Below, piece by piece: positions 55,179 to 63,683 of a DNA stretch of 64,000 nucleotides. Every line of letters starts with the position of its first letter. Position 1 is the first letter of the stretch. The translations under genes were made by a program, and so were the position numbers. The stretch is from Flavobacteriales bacterium (GTDB lineage Bacteria; Bacteroidota; Bacteroidia; Flavobacteriales; Flavobacteriaceae), in NCBI GenBank assembly GCA_024643405.1, contig JAHENA010000005.1, positions 1 to 64,000 of the forward strand, in the 5' to 3' direction. The notes under the pieces are model-generated. The model was given only the letters and a program-made list of their open reading frames with translations, had not been told where the DNA came from and did not search any database.

Positions 55179-55326
55179 AAGGGTGTTATTTAAATTATTT
55201 TTTTCAAAATTTTATAATACTTATCAATTATAGTCGTTTTAATTGTAATAAATTATTAAAAATGAAAGACATCTAAAACCCTACTAATCAACGTATTTAA
55301 TTGAACCCAAATTAATCAACTAACCA

Positions 55327-56148
55327 TTGAAAAAGCAAATACATACAGCTTACATAATTGTAATGATTTTAATTATTATAGCTGTAACCTTTTATTTAAG
55401 TTACACGGGATATACCTATTACAAAACCCCTTTAGAAGAACGTTTTTATCATCCACAACATACATGGTTTAAACCAAGTGGAGCCTACGGACATGGGTTA
55501 GGTATTATTGGAACATTTTTGATTCTTTTTGGTGTGACTATTTATATTGCCAGGAAGCGATATAACTTTTTATCAAAAATTATTCGTTTAAAATATTTAT
55601 TAGAGTTTCATATTTTCTTATGCACTTTGGGACCCATTATGGTTCTTTTTCATACAGCATTTAAATTTGGAGGTATTGTTTCAATTGCTTTCTGGAGTAT
55701 GGTTGCGGTTGTTTTAAGTGGTGTGATAGGCAGATTTATTTACATTCAAATTCCAAGAACGCTTGAAGGAAGAGAACTTACCCTAAATGAAGTAAAAGGG
55801 TTAAAAACGGATTTAGCCACAGCCATAAACGAAGAAGTTGTGGTAGATGCTGAAATGAGACAGGTTATTTTAAATATATCGAATTCAGAAAGACCTTCTA
55901 CTAAAGATTTAAGAAAATTAAAAAAGGAACTTATTAAGAAAAAATTTCCAAAAGAGGATAGAAATTATATTTTGAAATTATTGAAAGATGATATTTCCTT
56001 ATCAGGTAAGATCAAGCGGCTTTTATTGATGCAAAGGCTTTTTAAATACTGGCATGTTGCCCATTTACCATTTGCATTAATTATGCTCATTATAGTGATT
56101 ATTCACGTCGCAGTAACACTGGCCTTTGGCTATAAATGGATATTCTGA
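55327..56148 (+). CDS. Histidine-containing membrane protein, probable b-type cytochrome
   Basis: First gene of the multihaem operon, 273 residues. TTG is taken as start because no in-frame ATG precedes the first membrane helix (TAYIIVMILIIIAVTFYLSY). Five or so helices follow. Histidines sit where haem b ligands are expected: H56 (GAYGHGLG), H95 (LLEFHIFLC), H109 (VLFHTAFKFGG) and H243, H246, H260 (YWHVAHLPFALIMLIIVIIHVAV). A charged cytoplasmic loop of about 80 residues separates the central and last helices. I infer that it carries electrons across the inner membrane between the adjoining NAD(P)-linked flavoprotein or quinol and the periplasmic cytochromes. Haem binding is not proven. Confidence 0.75.
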   Translation: MKKQIHTAYIIVMILIIIAVTFYLSYTGYTYYKTPLEERFYHPQHTWFKPSGAYGHGLGIIGTFLILFGVTIYIARKRYNFLSKIIRLKYLLEFHIFLCTLGPIMVLFHTAFKFGGIVSIAFWSMVAVVLSGVIGRFIYIQIPRTLEGRELTLNEVKGLKTDLATAINEEVVVDAEMRQVILNISNSERPSTKDLRKLKKELIKKKFPKEDRNYILKLLKDDISLSGKIKRLLLMQRLFKYWHVAHLPFALIMLIIVIIHVAVTLAFGYKWIF

Positions 56149-57491
56149 TGGAAAGTGAAGTTTTTATAGAACAGATTATAGTTTACGGTGTTGTATTTAT
56201 TATATGCGCTATTACTATATTTTTCTATACACGCAAAAAACGAGTTAAATCTGAGGTGGTTGAAAAAAAAGTGAACATTGCCAAAGAAGAAGGCTTGTTT
56301 GAACCCGTTTCATTGTATCCTCATATAGACCTTAAGTCCTGCATAGGAAGTGCTGCCTGTGTTGCTGACTGTCCTGAAAAGGATATTTTAGGAATTGTTG
56401 ATGGTGTTGCAACGGTTATAAATACCGCAAATTGCATCGGTCATGGTGCTTGTTTTCATGCATGTCCGGTAGAGGCTATTTCGCTTAGAATCGGAACAGA
56501 ATCCAGAGGCGTCGATTTACCGCATGTTAATCAAAATTTTGAAACCAATACAAAAGGTATCTATATCGCTGGTGAATTGGGAGGCATGGGACTCATTAAA
56601 AACAGTGTGGAACAAGGGCAGCAAGCCATTGAAAATATTGTAAAAAGTAAAAAACCATCAAAACCCAATGTCATTGACGTTTTAATTGTGGGTGCGGGGC
56701 CAGCAGGAATTTCGGCCACACTAGCTGCAAAAAAGCATGGATTAACCAGTGTTACTTTAGAACAAGATTCTTTAGGTGGTACCGTGTATACTTTTCCTAG
56801 ATCAAAAATTGTGATGACATCACCTATGGATTTACCACTATATGGCAAAGCAAAGTTATATGATACTTCAAAAGATGAATTATTGCAGCTTTGGAAAAAG
56901 GTCATAGCTGATCAGGAAATAAAAATTACAGAGAACACCAAAGTCGAGCAGATTATACCAATTGAAAATGACACCTTTAAAGTGATTACTTTAATGGGAG
57001 ATGAATATATATGCAACCATATACTTTTAGCCATTGGTAGAAGAGGAAGTCCAAGAAAATTGAATGTGCCGGGTGAAGAAGCAACTAAAGTCGCTTACCG
57101 ACTTTTGGAGCCTGAAAGAATTCAAAAAAAGAATATTTTAGTAGTAGGAGGTGGGGATTCTGCCATTGAAACTGTTTTATTACTTAAGGAAAATAATGAT
57201 GCTATTTTATCATATAGAAGTGATAAATTTTCAAGATTGAAACCAAAAAACAGAGAAAAAATAGAAGCAGCTATTGAAGATAAATCTTTAAAAGTCATCT
57301 TTAATTCAACTCTAGTATCCATTCATGATGATTATGTGTTGCTTAAAACAGAAACGGCCACGACTCCTGAGAAAATACCTAATGATTTAGTCTACATTTT
57401 TGCTGGAGGAGAATTGCCTACAGGATTTTTAGAGAAATCAGGTGTTAATATATCCAAGCGTTTTGGTTACGTTATGAAAAGACATGATTAG
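56148..57491 (+). CDS. Membrane-anchored Fe-S / FAD / NAD(P) oxidoreductase
   Basis: About 447 residues. The ATG at 56148 overlaps the upstream TGA as TGATG; the track's 56136 start is also possible. One TM anchor (about 10-26) precedes a two-cluster ferredoxin-like domain with CIGSAACVADCP (C65, C71, C75) and CIGHGACFHACP (C96, C102, C106). The usual second cysteine of each motif is Ser or His. A stray FAD-binding tail motif (GIYIAGELGGMGLIKNSVEQG) comes next. A thioredoxin-reductase-like core follows with GAGPAG for FAD and VVGGGDSAIE for NAD(P), but without the redox CxxC. I infer NAD(P)H-linked electron transfer to or from the neighbouring membrane protein. Confidence 0.85.
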   Translation: MESEVFIEQIIVYGVVFIICAITIFFYTRKKRVKSEVVEKKVNIAKEEGLFEPVSLYPHIDLKSCIGSAACVADCPEKDILGIVDGVATVINTANCIGHGACFHACPVEAISLRIGTESRGVDLPHVNQNFETNTKGIYIAGELGGMGLIKNSVEQGQQAIENIVKSKKPSKPNVIDVLIVGAGPAGISATLAAKKHGLTSVTLEQDSLGGTVYTFPRSKIVMTSPMDLPLYGKAKLYDTSKDELLQLWKKVIADQEIKITENTKVEQIIPIENDTFKVITLMGDEYICNHILLAIGRRGSPRKLNVPGEEATKVAYRLLEPERIQKKNILVVGGGDSAIETVLLLKENNDAILSYRSDKFSRLKPKNREKIEAAIEDKSLKVIFNSTLVSIHDDYVLLKTETATTPEKIPNDLVYIFAGGELPTGFLEKSGVNISKRFGYVMKRHD

Positions 57492-57497
57492 TTTAAT

Positions 57498-59336
57498 TTG
57501 AGAATAATTATAAAACATATCGCTTTATTATTACTACTATCGGTAGCGACTGGTTATGGGCAAATTTCTCCAGGAGATTTGTCTCAAGCACACGCCAAAT
57601 TAGAAGGCATGAGTAATTGCACTCAATGCCATGAAATAGGAGAAAAAGTTTTAGATAGTAAATGTTTATCCTGTCATAAAGAAATTCAAACCCTTATAAA
57701 TAATAAAAAAGGATTACATGCTAATCCTGAAGTGATTAGAAAAGATTGTTTTGAATGCCATAGTGACCATAATGGAAGAAATTTTGATATGGTTCGTTTT
57801 GATCAAGATAATTTTAAACACGTTCAAACGGGTTATAAGCTTGAGGGAAAACACGAAACTATCGACTGTAATAAATGTCATAAGTCTGAGTTTATTTCAG
57901 ATTCTGAATTTAAAAAGCGCAAGAGCACCTTTTTAGGTTTGAACCAAGAATGTCTTTCATGTCATGATGATTTTCATCAAAAAACACTTCCTAAGGATTG
58001 TAAGCAATGTCATGATTTTGAAGCTTTTAAACCCGCTACTCAATTTGATCATAATAAAGCAGATTTTAAATTATCTGGCAAACATCTGGATGTAGATTGC
58101 AAGGAATGTCATAAGGAAACCACCCGTAACGGCAGGAAATTTCAAGAATTTACAGGTATTGCTTTTGAGGATTGTAAATCCTGCCATAAAGATCCGCATG
58201 AAAGTCAATTGCCGGGTGATTGTAAATCATGTCATACAGAATTAGATTTTAAATTATTTAATGGGCAAGATAGCTTTAATCATAGCGCCACTAATTTCAA
58301 GTTAAATGGAAAACATGCTGAGGTTGATTGCTTTGCGTGTCATAAGGAGTCTACAGATCCCAAAATAATCTTTCAAGATAGATTGAGAATTACCGAAAAT
58401 AATTGTGTGAAGTGCCATAAAGATCAACATGAGGGAAAATTTGGTTTAGATTGTGCCAAGTGCCATACTGAAACTAATTTTTTGGCGTTAAAGAGTATGA
58501 AATCATTTGATCATTCACTAACCGATTATCCACTAGAAGGCAAGCACTTAGAAGTAGATTGCAAGCAATGCCATAAACAAAGGTATACTCAGGCCATCAA
58601 TTTTTCGGCCTGTAACAATTGCCATACAGATTATCATAAAGGGGAGTTTAAAGAAAATGGCATCATACCAGATTGTGTGACTTGTCATTCGTTACTGGAA
58701 GGATTTGATTATAGTTTGTTTACTTTAGAAAAACATCAAGAAACACAGTTTCCGTTAAAAGGAGCGCACTTAGCAACCCCTTGTTTTGCATGTCATGTGG
58801 GTGAAAAGGAGAAGCGATGGACTTTTAGAAATTTAGGACCAGATTGTAACAATTGCCATAATGATATTCATCAAGGATATATAAGCAAAAAGTTCTATCC
58901 AGATAATGATTGTAAGGCCTGCCATGTCAATGAAAGTTGGTCTCAAATAACCACCTTTAACCATAGCAATACAAAATTTAAATTAGAAGGCAAGCATACA
59001 GAAGTTGAATGCAGAGCCTGTCATTTCATCGAAAAGACTGATAATAATGTAGTTACAATTCAAAAATTTGCTAATTTGGATTCTCAATGTGCTTCATGCC
59101 ATGAAAATCAACATGGTGATTCATTTGCAATAGCAGGCGTGACAGATTGTAAAAGGTGCCATGTAACCAATTCTTGGTTTCCTGAAAATTTCAATCACGA
59201 TACTACCAATTTCCCTCTGGAAGGAAAGCACCAAGAAATAGATTGCAGAGCTTGTCATACAAGTAGTATTATAGAAGGAAAAACTAAAGTTATTTATAAA
59301 ATTAAAAAATACCAATGTATAGATTGTCATTCATAA
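57498..59336 (+). CDS. 23-haem c-type cytochrome
   Basis: Exported multihaem cytochrome of 612 residues containing 23 CxxCH motifs. The start is TTG, needed to keep the signal peptide MRIIIKHIALLLLLSVATGYGQ; the next Met would lose it. There is no lipobox, so it is soluble periplasmic or exported further. A module of the form F-[DN]-H-x5-F-x-L-x-G-K-H-x4-D-C-x2-C-H recurs about six or seven times (FNHSATNFKLNGKHAEVDCFACHK, FDHSLTDYPLEGKHLEVDCKQCHK). The extra histidines are likely distal haem ligands. It overlaps the next cytochrome gene by 22 bp. I infer a periplasmic electron wire; redox partners are not known. Confidence 0.93.
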   Translation: MRIIIKHIALLLLLSVATGYGQISPGDLSQAHAKLEGMSNCTQCHEIGEKVLDSKCLSCHKEIQTLINNKKGLHANPEVIRKDCFECHSDHNGRNFDMVRFDQDNFKHVQTGYKLEGKHETIDCNKCHKSEFISDSEFKKRKSTFLGLNQECLSCHDDFHQKTLPKDCKQCHDFEAFKPATQFDHNKADFKLSGKHLDVDCKECHKETTRNGRKFQEFTGIAFEDCKSCHKDPHESQLPGDCKSCHTELDFKLFNGQDSFNHSATNFKLNGKHAEVDCFACHKESTDPKIIFQDRLRITENNCVKCHKDQHEGKFGLDCAKCHTETNFLALKSMKSFDHSLTDYPLEGKHLEVDCKQCHKQRYTQAINFSACNNCHTDYHKGEFKENGIIPDCVTCHSLLEGFDYSLFTLEKHQETQFPLKGAHLATPCFACHVGEKEKRWTFRNLGPDCNNCHNDIHQGYISKKFYPDNDCKACHVNESWSQITTFNHSNTKFKLEGKHTEVECRACHFIEKTDNNVVTIQKFANLDSQCASCHENQHGDSFAIAGVTDCKRCHVTNSWFPENFNHDTTNFPLEGKHQEIDCRACHTSSIIEGKTKVIYKIKKYQCIDCHS

Positions 59337-61198
59337 TCATACTGTTTTTAATGATGACGTCTCTTTGGGCGCAATCTCCTCATGGCAATGATTTAAAAAT
59401 TAATTGCAATCAGTGCCATAATCCGTCTGGATGGGAATTGGATATTTATTTGATGCGATTTAATCATGATAAAACAGACTTTAGGTTGGAAGGGGCACAC
59501 ACACAAACGGATTGTAAAGCCTGCCATGAAACTTTAGTTTTTAAGGAAGCTCCAAATCAATGTGCTTCCTGCCATAATGATATTCATAGTATGTCGGTTG
59601 GAAATGATTGTGTACAATGTCACACTACAAAAACCTGGATTGTTGATAATATACCTGAAATTCATGAAGAAAATGGATTCCCGCTTATAGGGGCTCACGG
59701 AAGTTTGAGTTGTAATGAATGCCACACGGCTGAAACAAGTATTAGATTTGACAGAATTGGAAATGATTGTATCTCATGTCATAAAAAAGATTATGACGCC
59801 TCACAAAGCCCAAATCATACAGAACTAGGATTTTCTACAGATTGTATTGAATGTCATAATCCATTAGGGACTGGTTGGGATTCTGAAAATATCAATCATA
59901 ATTTTTTCCCATTAACACAGGGGCATGATATTCAGGACTGTAAACAATGTCATAAAACAAATAATTATTCAGATGCTTCACCAGAATGTATAAGTTGTCA
60001 TCAAACAGATTTTAATAGTACAAGTAATCCAAATCATTCTAGTGTTGGTTTTTCAACAGATTGTGTCTCTTGTCATACGACTAATCCAGGATGGACACCA
60101 GCGAATATCAATCATGACTTTTTCCCATTAACATTGGGTCATAATATACAGGATTGTACACAATGTCATAAAACAGCGAGTTATGCAGATGCTTCACCTG
60201 AATGCGTGAATTGTCATCAAACGGATTATGATAACACCCAAAACCCAATTCATAGAGATACTGGTTTTTCAACGGAATGTGTTTCCTGTCATACCACCAA
60301 TCCAGGATGGACACCAGCAAATATTAATCATGACTTTTTCCCGTTAACATTAGGTCATGATATTCAGGATTGTACACAATGTCATACTACTAATAGTTAT
60401 GCAGATGTTACCCCTGAATGCGTGAATTGTCATCAAACGAATTACAGTAACACTAATAATCCAAATCATTCCACAAATGGTTTCTCTACAGATTGTGTAT
60501 CCTGTCACACCACCAATCCGGGATGGACACCAGCAACTATCAATCATGACTTTTTCCCATTAACATTAGGCCATGCCATACAGGATTGTAATCAGTGTCA
60601 CACCACAAATAATTATGCTGATGCTTCACCAGAATGTGTAAGTTGTCATCAAACGGACTACAATAACACTAATAACCCAAATCATAGTACTAATGGGTTT
60701 TCAACAGATTGTGTATCCTGTCATACAATTAATCCAGGATGGACACCAGCAACTATCAATCATGATTTTTTCCCATTGACATTAGGTCATGATATTCAAG
60801 ATTGTAAACAGTGTCATACTACCAGTAATTATGCTGATGCTTCACCGGAGTGTGTAAGCTGTCATCAAACAAATTATGATAATACAACGAACCCAAATCA
60901 CCTTGCAGCTCATTTCCCCACGGATTGCGTAGCCTGTCATACCACAAACCCGAATTGGACACCTGCCCAATTTGACCATGATGCACAATATTTTCCAATA
61001 TATTCTGGAAAACATAGACAAGGGCAAGCTTGGAATGATTGCGTGGAATGCCATACCAATCCAAATGATTATGCAGATTATTCCTGTTTTAAATGCCATA
61101 GGCAAACCGAAATGGATGATAAGCACCAAAACATGACTGGTTATGCGTATGTGAGCAGTGTCTGTCTGCAATGCCACCCCGACGGTACAAAACCTTAA
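59315..61198 (+). CDS. 25-haem c-type cytochrome with tandem three-haem repeats
   Basis: Exported cytochrome of 627 residues with 25 CxxCH motifs. Signal peptide MYRLSFIIILFLMMTSLWAQ; the ATG lies 22 bp inside the previous gene, and later Mets would truncate the signal. Residues 1-170 resemble the preceding cytochrome (FNHDKTDFRLEGAHTQTDCKACH). Five tandem units of 72-73 residues follow, each with three haem sites and the phrase INHDFFPLTLGHDIQDCxQCH. A degenerate sixth unit ends the array before the final CVECH, CFKCH and CLQCH. No lipobox or T9SS tail is visible. I infer extension of the electron path toward the outer membrane. Confidence 0.93.
   Translation: MYRLSFIIILFLMMTSLWAQSPHGNDLKINCNQCHNPSGWELDIYLMRFNHDKTDFRLEGAHTQTDCKACHETLVFKEAPNQCASCHNDIHSMSVGNDCVQCHTTKTWIVDNIPEIHEENGFPLIGAHGSLSCNECHTAETSIRFDRIGNDCISCHKKDYDASQSPNHTELGFSTDCIECHNPLGTGWDSENINHNFFPLTQGHDIQDCKQCHKTNNYSDASPECISCHQTDFNSTSNPNHSSVGFSTDCVSCHTTNPGWTPANINHDFFPLTLGHNIQDCTQCHKTASYADASPECVNCHQTDYDNTQNPIHRDTGFSTECVSCHTTNPGWTPANINHDFFPLTLGHDIQDCTQCHTTNSYADVTPECVNCHQTNYSNTNNPNHSTNGFSTDCVSCHTTNPGWTPATINHDFFPLTLGHAIQDCNQCHTTNNYADASPECVSCHQTDYNNTNNPNHSTNGFSTDCVSCHTINPGWTPATINHDFFPLTLGHDIQDCKQCHTTSNYADASPECVSCHQTNYDNTTNPNHLAAHFPTDCVACHTTNPNWTPAQFDHDAQYFPIYSGKHRQGQAWNDCVECHTNPNDYADYSCFKCHRQTEMDDKHQNMTGYAYVSSVCLQCHPDGTKP
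59843..60925 (+). repeat. Five tandem 216-219 bp coding repeats (three haem sites each)
   Basis: Units begin at 59843 (219 bp), 60062, 60278, 60494 and 60710 (216 bp each), followed by a partial unit from 60926. Protein identity between units is high. Many differences at the DNA level are synonymous, so the array is not a fresh duplication. Confidence 0.9.
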
Positions 61199-61200
61199 TT

Positions 61201-62820
61201 ATGAAAATTAAAAGTTATTTTATTTTCATATTATGTATGGGAATAACGTTAGCTAATTTATTAGCTCAGGAAAAGGAGCATATTCTAATTGGGAAAGTTA
61301 CTTTTATAACGTCAAAAAACGCTTATGTAAAGTTTGATGACACGAGTGTTATTAATATAGGAGATACCCTTCAAGCTCCAAATAAGGAAAAATGTTTAGT
61401 AGTTACAAACAAGTCTTCAAACTCCGTTGTTTGTTTAAAATTAAAAAATTGTTTAGTCAATAAAGAAGATAAGATAAGCTTTGTTTACCAGTTAGCATCT
61501 AAAATTGAAATTCTTGAAAGCGAAGAAATACAGGAAAATATAGGAATTAGTTTTAATGATTCTATACAATCCATAAAGAAGAAGAGAACATATTATACAG
61601 AAAATATAACAGGACGCTTATCGGCAGCCAGTTATAGTAGTCTTTCTAAAATTAGAGGCGATAATCATAGATTAATGACTCGGTTTTCACTGGAGGCCAA
61701 TCATATAAATAACTCCAAATTTTCGGTAGAAACGTATCTTAATTACAGATATAATATCTATTCTGTTGGGATAAACAATAATTTAAACAAAACTGACTTA
61801 AATGTTTTTAACCTTGCTTTGCGATATGATATTGATTCTACATTTTCTATTACCGCAGGAAGAAAAATAAATTATAAAATTTCTTCACTAGGTGCTATTG
61901 ATGGGTTACAGGCTGAAAAATATTTTGGAAATAGTTACGTTGGGGTATTAGCAGGTTTTAGACCAGATATTTATGATTTTACTTTAAATACTAATTTATT
62001 ACAGTATGGCGGCTACATCGGGCAAATGACGGATCATGAAAATTTTTATTCTCAAACCACTTTGGGTTTTGCCGAACAAAAAAATGATAATCAAATAGAT
62101 AGGAGATTTACTTATTTTCAGCATTCAAGTACTATTTTTAAAAAATTGAATGTGTTTTCAACTTTAGAACTTGATTTGTTCAATAAGTTAAATGATTCCG
62201 TAAAAAGTAATTTAAGAGTGACTAATTTATATGTTTCTGGTCGTTATAGATTTAATAATAAAATAAATGCCGCTTTATCATATGATTCTAGAAAGCGCAT
62301 TATCTATTATAAAACCTATGAAACCGATATCGAAGAATTGCTTGATGAAGATATAGCGCGTCAAGGATTTCGAGCACGATTAAATATCAGACCTTTTAAA
62401 AATATTTATTCAGGTTTTAGTTACAGCAAAAGGTTTCAAAGCGATAATCAAAATAAATCAGATAATATTTATGGGTTTTTAAGTTTTTCTAAATTGCCTA
62501 TTGAAGGTAGGGTGTCTTTAACTTATAACATGAATACGTCAAATTATTTAAAAAGTAATATTGCCTCCATTAGATATTCAAGAGAATTATTGGATGGCAG
62601 ATTAGGTACTGATATTTATTATAGATTTGTAAATTATAAATATGAAAGCAATTTGCCCGATTTTAATCAGCATTATTTCGGGGCTTATTTATCATATTAC
62701 ATTGACCGTTCATTTACGTGCAGTTTATCAGGTGAAGTTTCACAATATAATGAAGAAACAAATTATAGAATCAATGCTCAAATTATTAAACGCTTTTTTA
62801 GAAGCAGAAAACAAAATTAA
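61201..62820 (+). CDS. Predicted outer-membrane beta-barrel protein of the cytochrome operon
   Basis: About 539 residues; ATG 61201 is chosen over the track's 61171 because it starts the signal peptide MKIKSYFIFILCMGITLANLLAQ, 2 bp after the cytochrome stop. Residues 25-105 form a small beta module (LIGKVTFITSKNAYVKFDDTSVINIGDTL). The remainder has alternating amphipathic strands rich in aromatic residues (FSVETYLNYRYNIYSVGI, LNVFNLALRYDIDSTFSITAGRKI, RVSLTYNMNTSNYLKSNIASIRYSREL), typical of outer-membrane barrels. No named family is recognised, and it is shorter than MtrB-type porins. Operon position suggests it houses or docks a multihaem cytochrome at the outer membrane. Confidence 0.75.
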   Translation: MKIKSYFIFILCMGITLANLLAQEKEHILIGKVTFITSKNAYVKFDDTSVINIGDTLQAPNKEKCLVVTNKSSNSVVCLKLKNCLVNKEDKISFVYQLASKIEILESEEIQENIGISFNDSIQSIKKKRTYYTENITGRLSAASYSSLSKIRGDNHRLMTRFSLEANHINNSKFSVETYLNYRYNIYSVGINNNLNKTDLNVFNLALRYDIDSTFSITAGRKINYKISSLGAIDGLQAEKYFGNSYVGVLAGFRPDIYDFTLNTNLLQYGGYIGQMTDHENFYSQTTLGFAEQKNDNQIDRRFTYFQHSSTIFKKLNVFSTLELDLFNKLNDSVKSNLRVTNLYVSGRYRFNNKINAALSYDSRKRIIYYKTYETDIEELLDEDIARQGFRARLNIRPFKNIYSGFSYSKRFQSDNQNKSDNIYGFLSFSKLPIEGRVSLTYNMNTSNYLKSNIASIRYSRELLDGRLGTDIYYRFVNYKYESNLPDFNQHYFGAYLSYYIDRSFTCSLSGEVSQYNEETNYRINAQIIKRFFRSRKQN

Positions 62821-62822
62821 AT

Positions 62823-63614
62823 ATGAAAATCAAATCATTATGTGCTGTATTACTAGCATCCGGTTTTTTAGGGTGTAATAATAACCCAAAAGTTATTCCT
62901 GTAACTTCAGAAAATGCCAATCCAAATGCTTCGGGCATATTTTCAGGCTCTTCAAATGAGAATGTAGATTTTAATGCGCCTACCTCTGACGCATTTCATA
63001 AAGTAGTAGTGAATGAAATACTTCCAACTTCCAAATATGTTTACTTAAACGTCACTGAAGATGGTGAAAACTATTGGATCGCCACAAGAAGTATGGAAGC
63101 CACTGTAGGGGAAACCTACTATTATAAAGGTGGCCTTTTAAAAACCAATTTTGAAAGTAAAGAATATAACCGAGTATTTGATAAAGTTTATTTAATTGGA
63201 AATTTAGTAACGGTCAATCATGCCAATTCGGCATCTGTAGCATCAAGCGGTGACTATTCAAATACCAATCAAAGTTATGCTCAAAAGGAGGATATCCCTA
63301 TGCACACTGAAAAGATTGTACAGCATCAAGGGTCTATGAAAATAGCTGAATTAGTTAGAGATCCAAAGAAATATGAAGGTAAAACAATCCAATTAGATGG
63401 TATTTGCACCAAAATTAATGCGGGAATTATGGATAGGAATTGGATTCATATCAAAGATGGAAGTCAAGATGATTATGATTTAGTAGTCACCTCAGATACT
63501 TTTGTTCCAGAAGGGACTGCATTCACTATTAAAGCTATTGTGGTTTTAAATAAAGATTTTGGGGCTGGCTATAAGTATGATTTAATTTTAGAACAAGGGG
63601 TTCTGATGAAATAG
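62823..63614 (+). CDS. Lipoprotein with C-terminal OB-fold-like domain
   Basis: Last gene of the operon, 263 residues, 2 bp after the barrel gene. Lipobox GFLGC at residue 18 predicts lipid anchoring. Two beta-rich modules are seen: HKVVVNEILPTSKYVYLNVTEDGENYWIATRS (about 58-130), and a C-terminal one (about 172-263) with GKTIQLDGICTKINAGIMDRNWIHIKDGSQDDYDLVVTS and VVLNKDFGAGYKYDLILEQ. The NWxHxxDG and KDFGAGYKY phrases fit a small OB-fold-like family, which I recall only loosely. There is no haem motif. It may anchor or assemble the conduit, or bind a ligand. The operon terminator follows. Confidence 0.78.
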   Translation: MKIKSLCAVLLASGFLGCNNNPKVIPVTSENANPNASGIFSGSSNENVDFNAPTSDAFHKVVVNEILPTSKYVYLNVTEDGENYWIATRSMEATVGETYYYKGGLLKTNFESKEYNRVFDKVYLIGNLVTVNHANSASVASSGDYSNTNQSYAQKEDIPMHTEKIVQHQGSMKIAELVRDPKKYEGKTIQLDGICTKINAGIMDRNWIHIKDGSQDDYDLVVTSDTFVPEGTAFTIKAIVVLNKDFGAGYKYDLILEQGVLMK

Positions 63615-63631
63615 GATTAAAAGAAAACTAA

Positions 63632-63669
63632 AAAAAGGGCCTAAACGTATGTTTAGGCCCTTTTTATTT
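63632..63669. terminator. Bidirectional terminator between the cytochrome operon and ccsA
   Basis: AAAAAGGGCCTAAAC and GTTTAGGCCCTTTTT form a perfect 15-bp stem with loop GTAT. T-runs occur on both strands, so it can end both convergent units. Confidence 0.92.
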
Positions 63670-63683
63670 AAACGAATTTCTTT

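Larger units (their letters stand above)
54852..55326. other. 475-bp divergent intergenic region before the cytochrome operon
   Basis: No gene is seen. It holds a CRP-like palindrome (54955-54968), four TTACAT/ATGTAA hexamers between 55096 and 55162, and an exact -7 element TACATTTG (55171-55178). The remaining ~150 bp before 55327 is AT-rich leader with no clear hairpin. Confidence 0.6.

Noticed and set aside
59843-60925. Possible CRISPR-like or satellite array
   Set aside because: The period is 216 bp, the units are in frame, coding and haem-binding, and there are no unique spacers.
60108-61177. Several minus-strand ORFs under the 25-haem cytochrome
   Set aside because: They mirror the repeated coding strand (CHxxC-derived Met/Thr patterns) and have no independent support.
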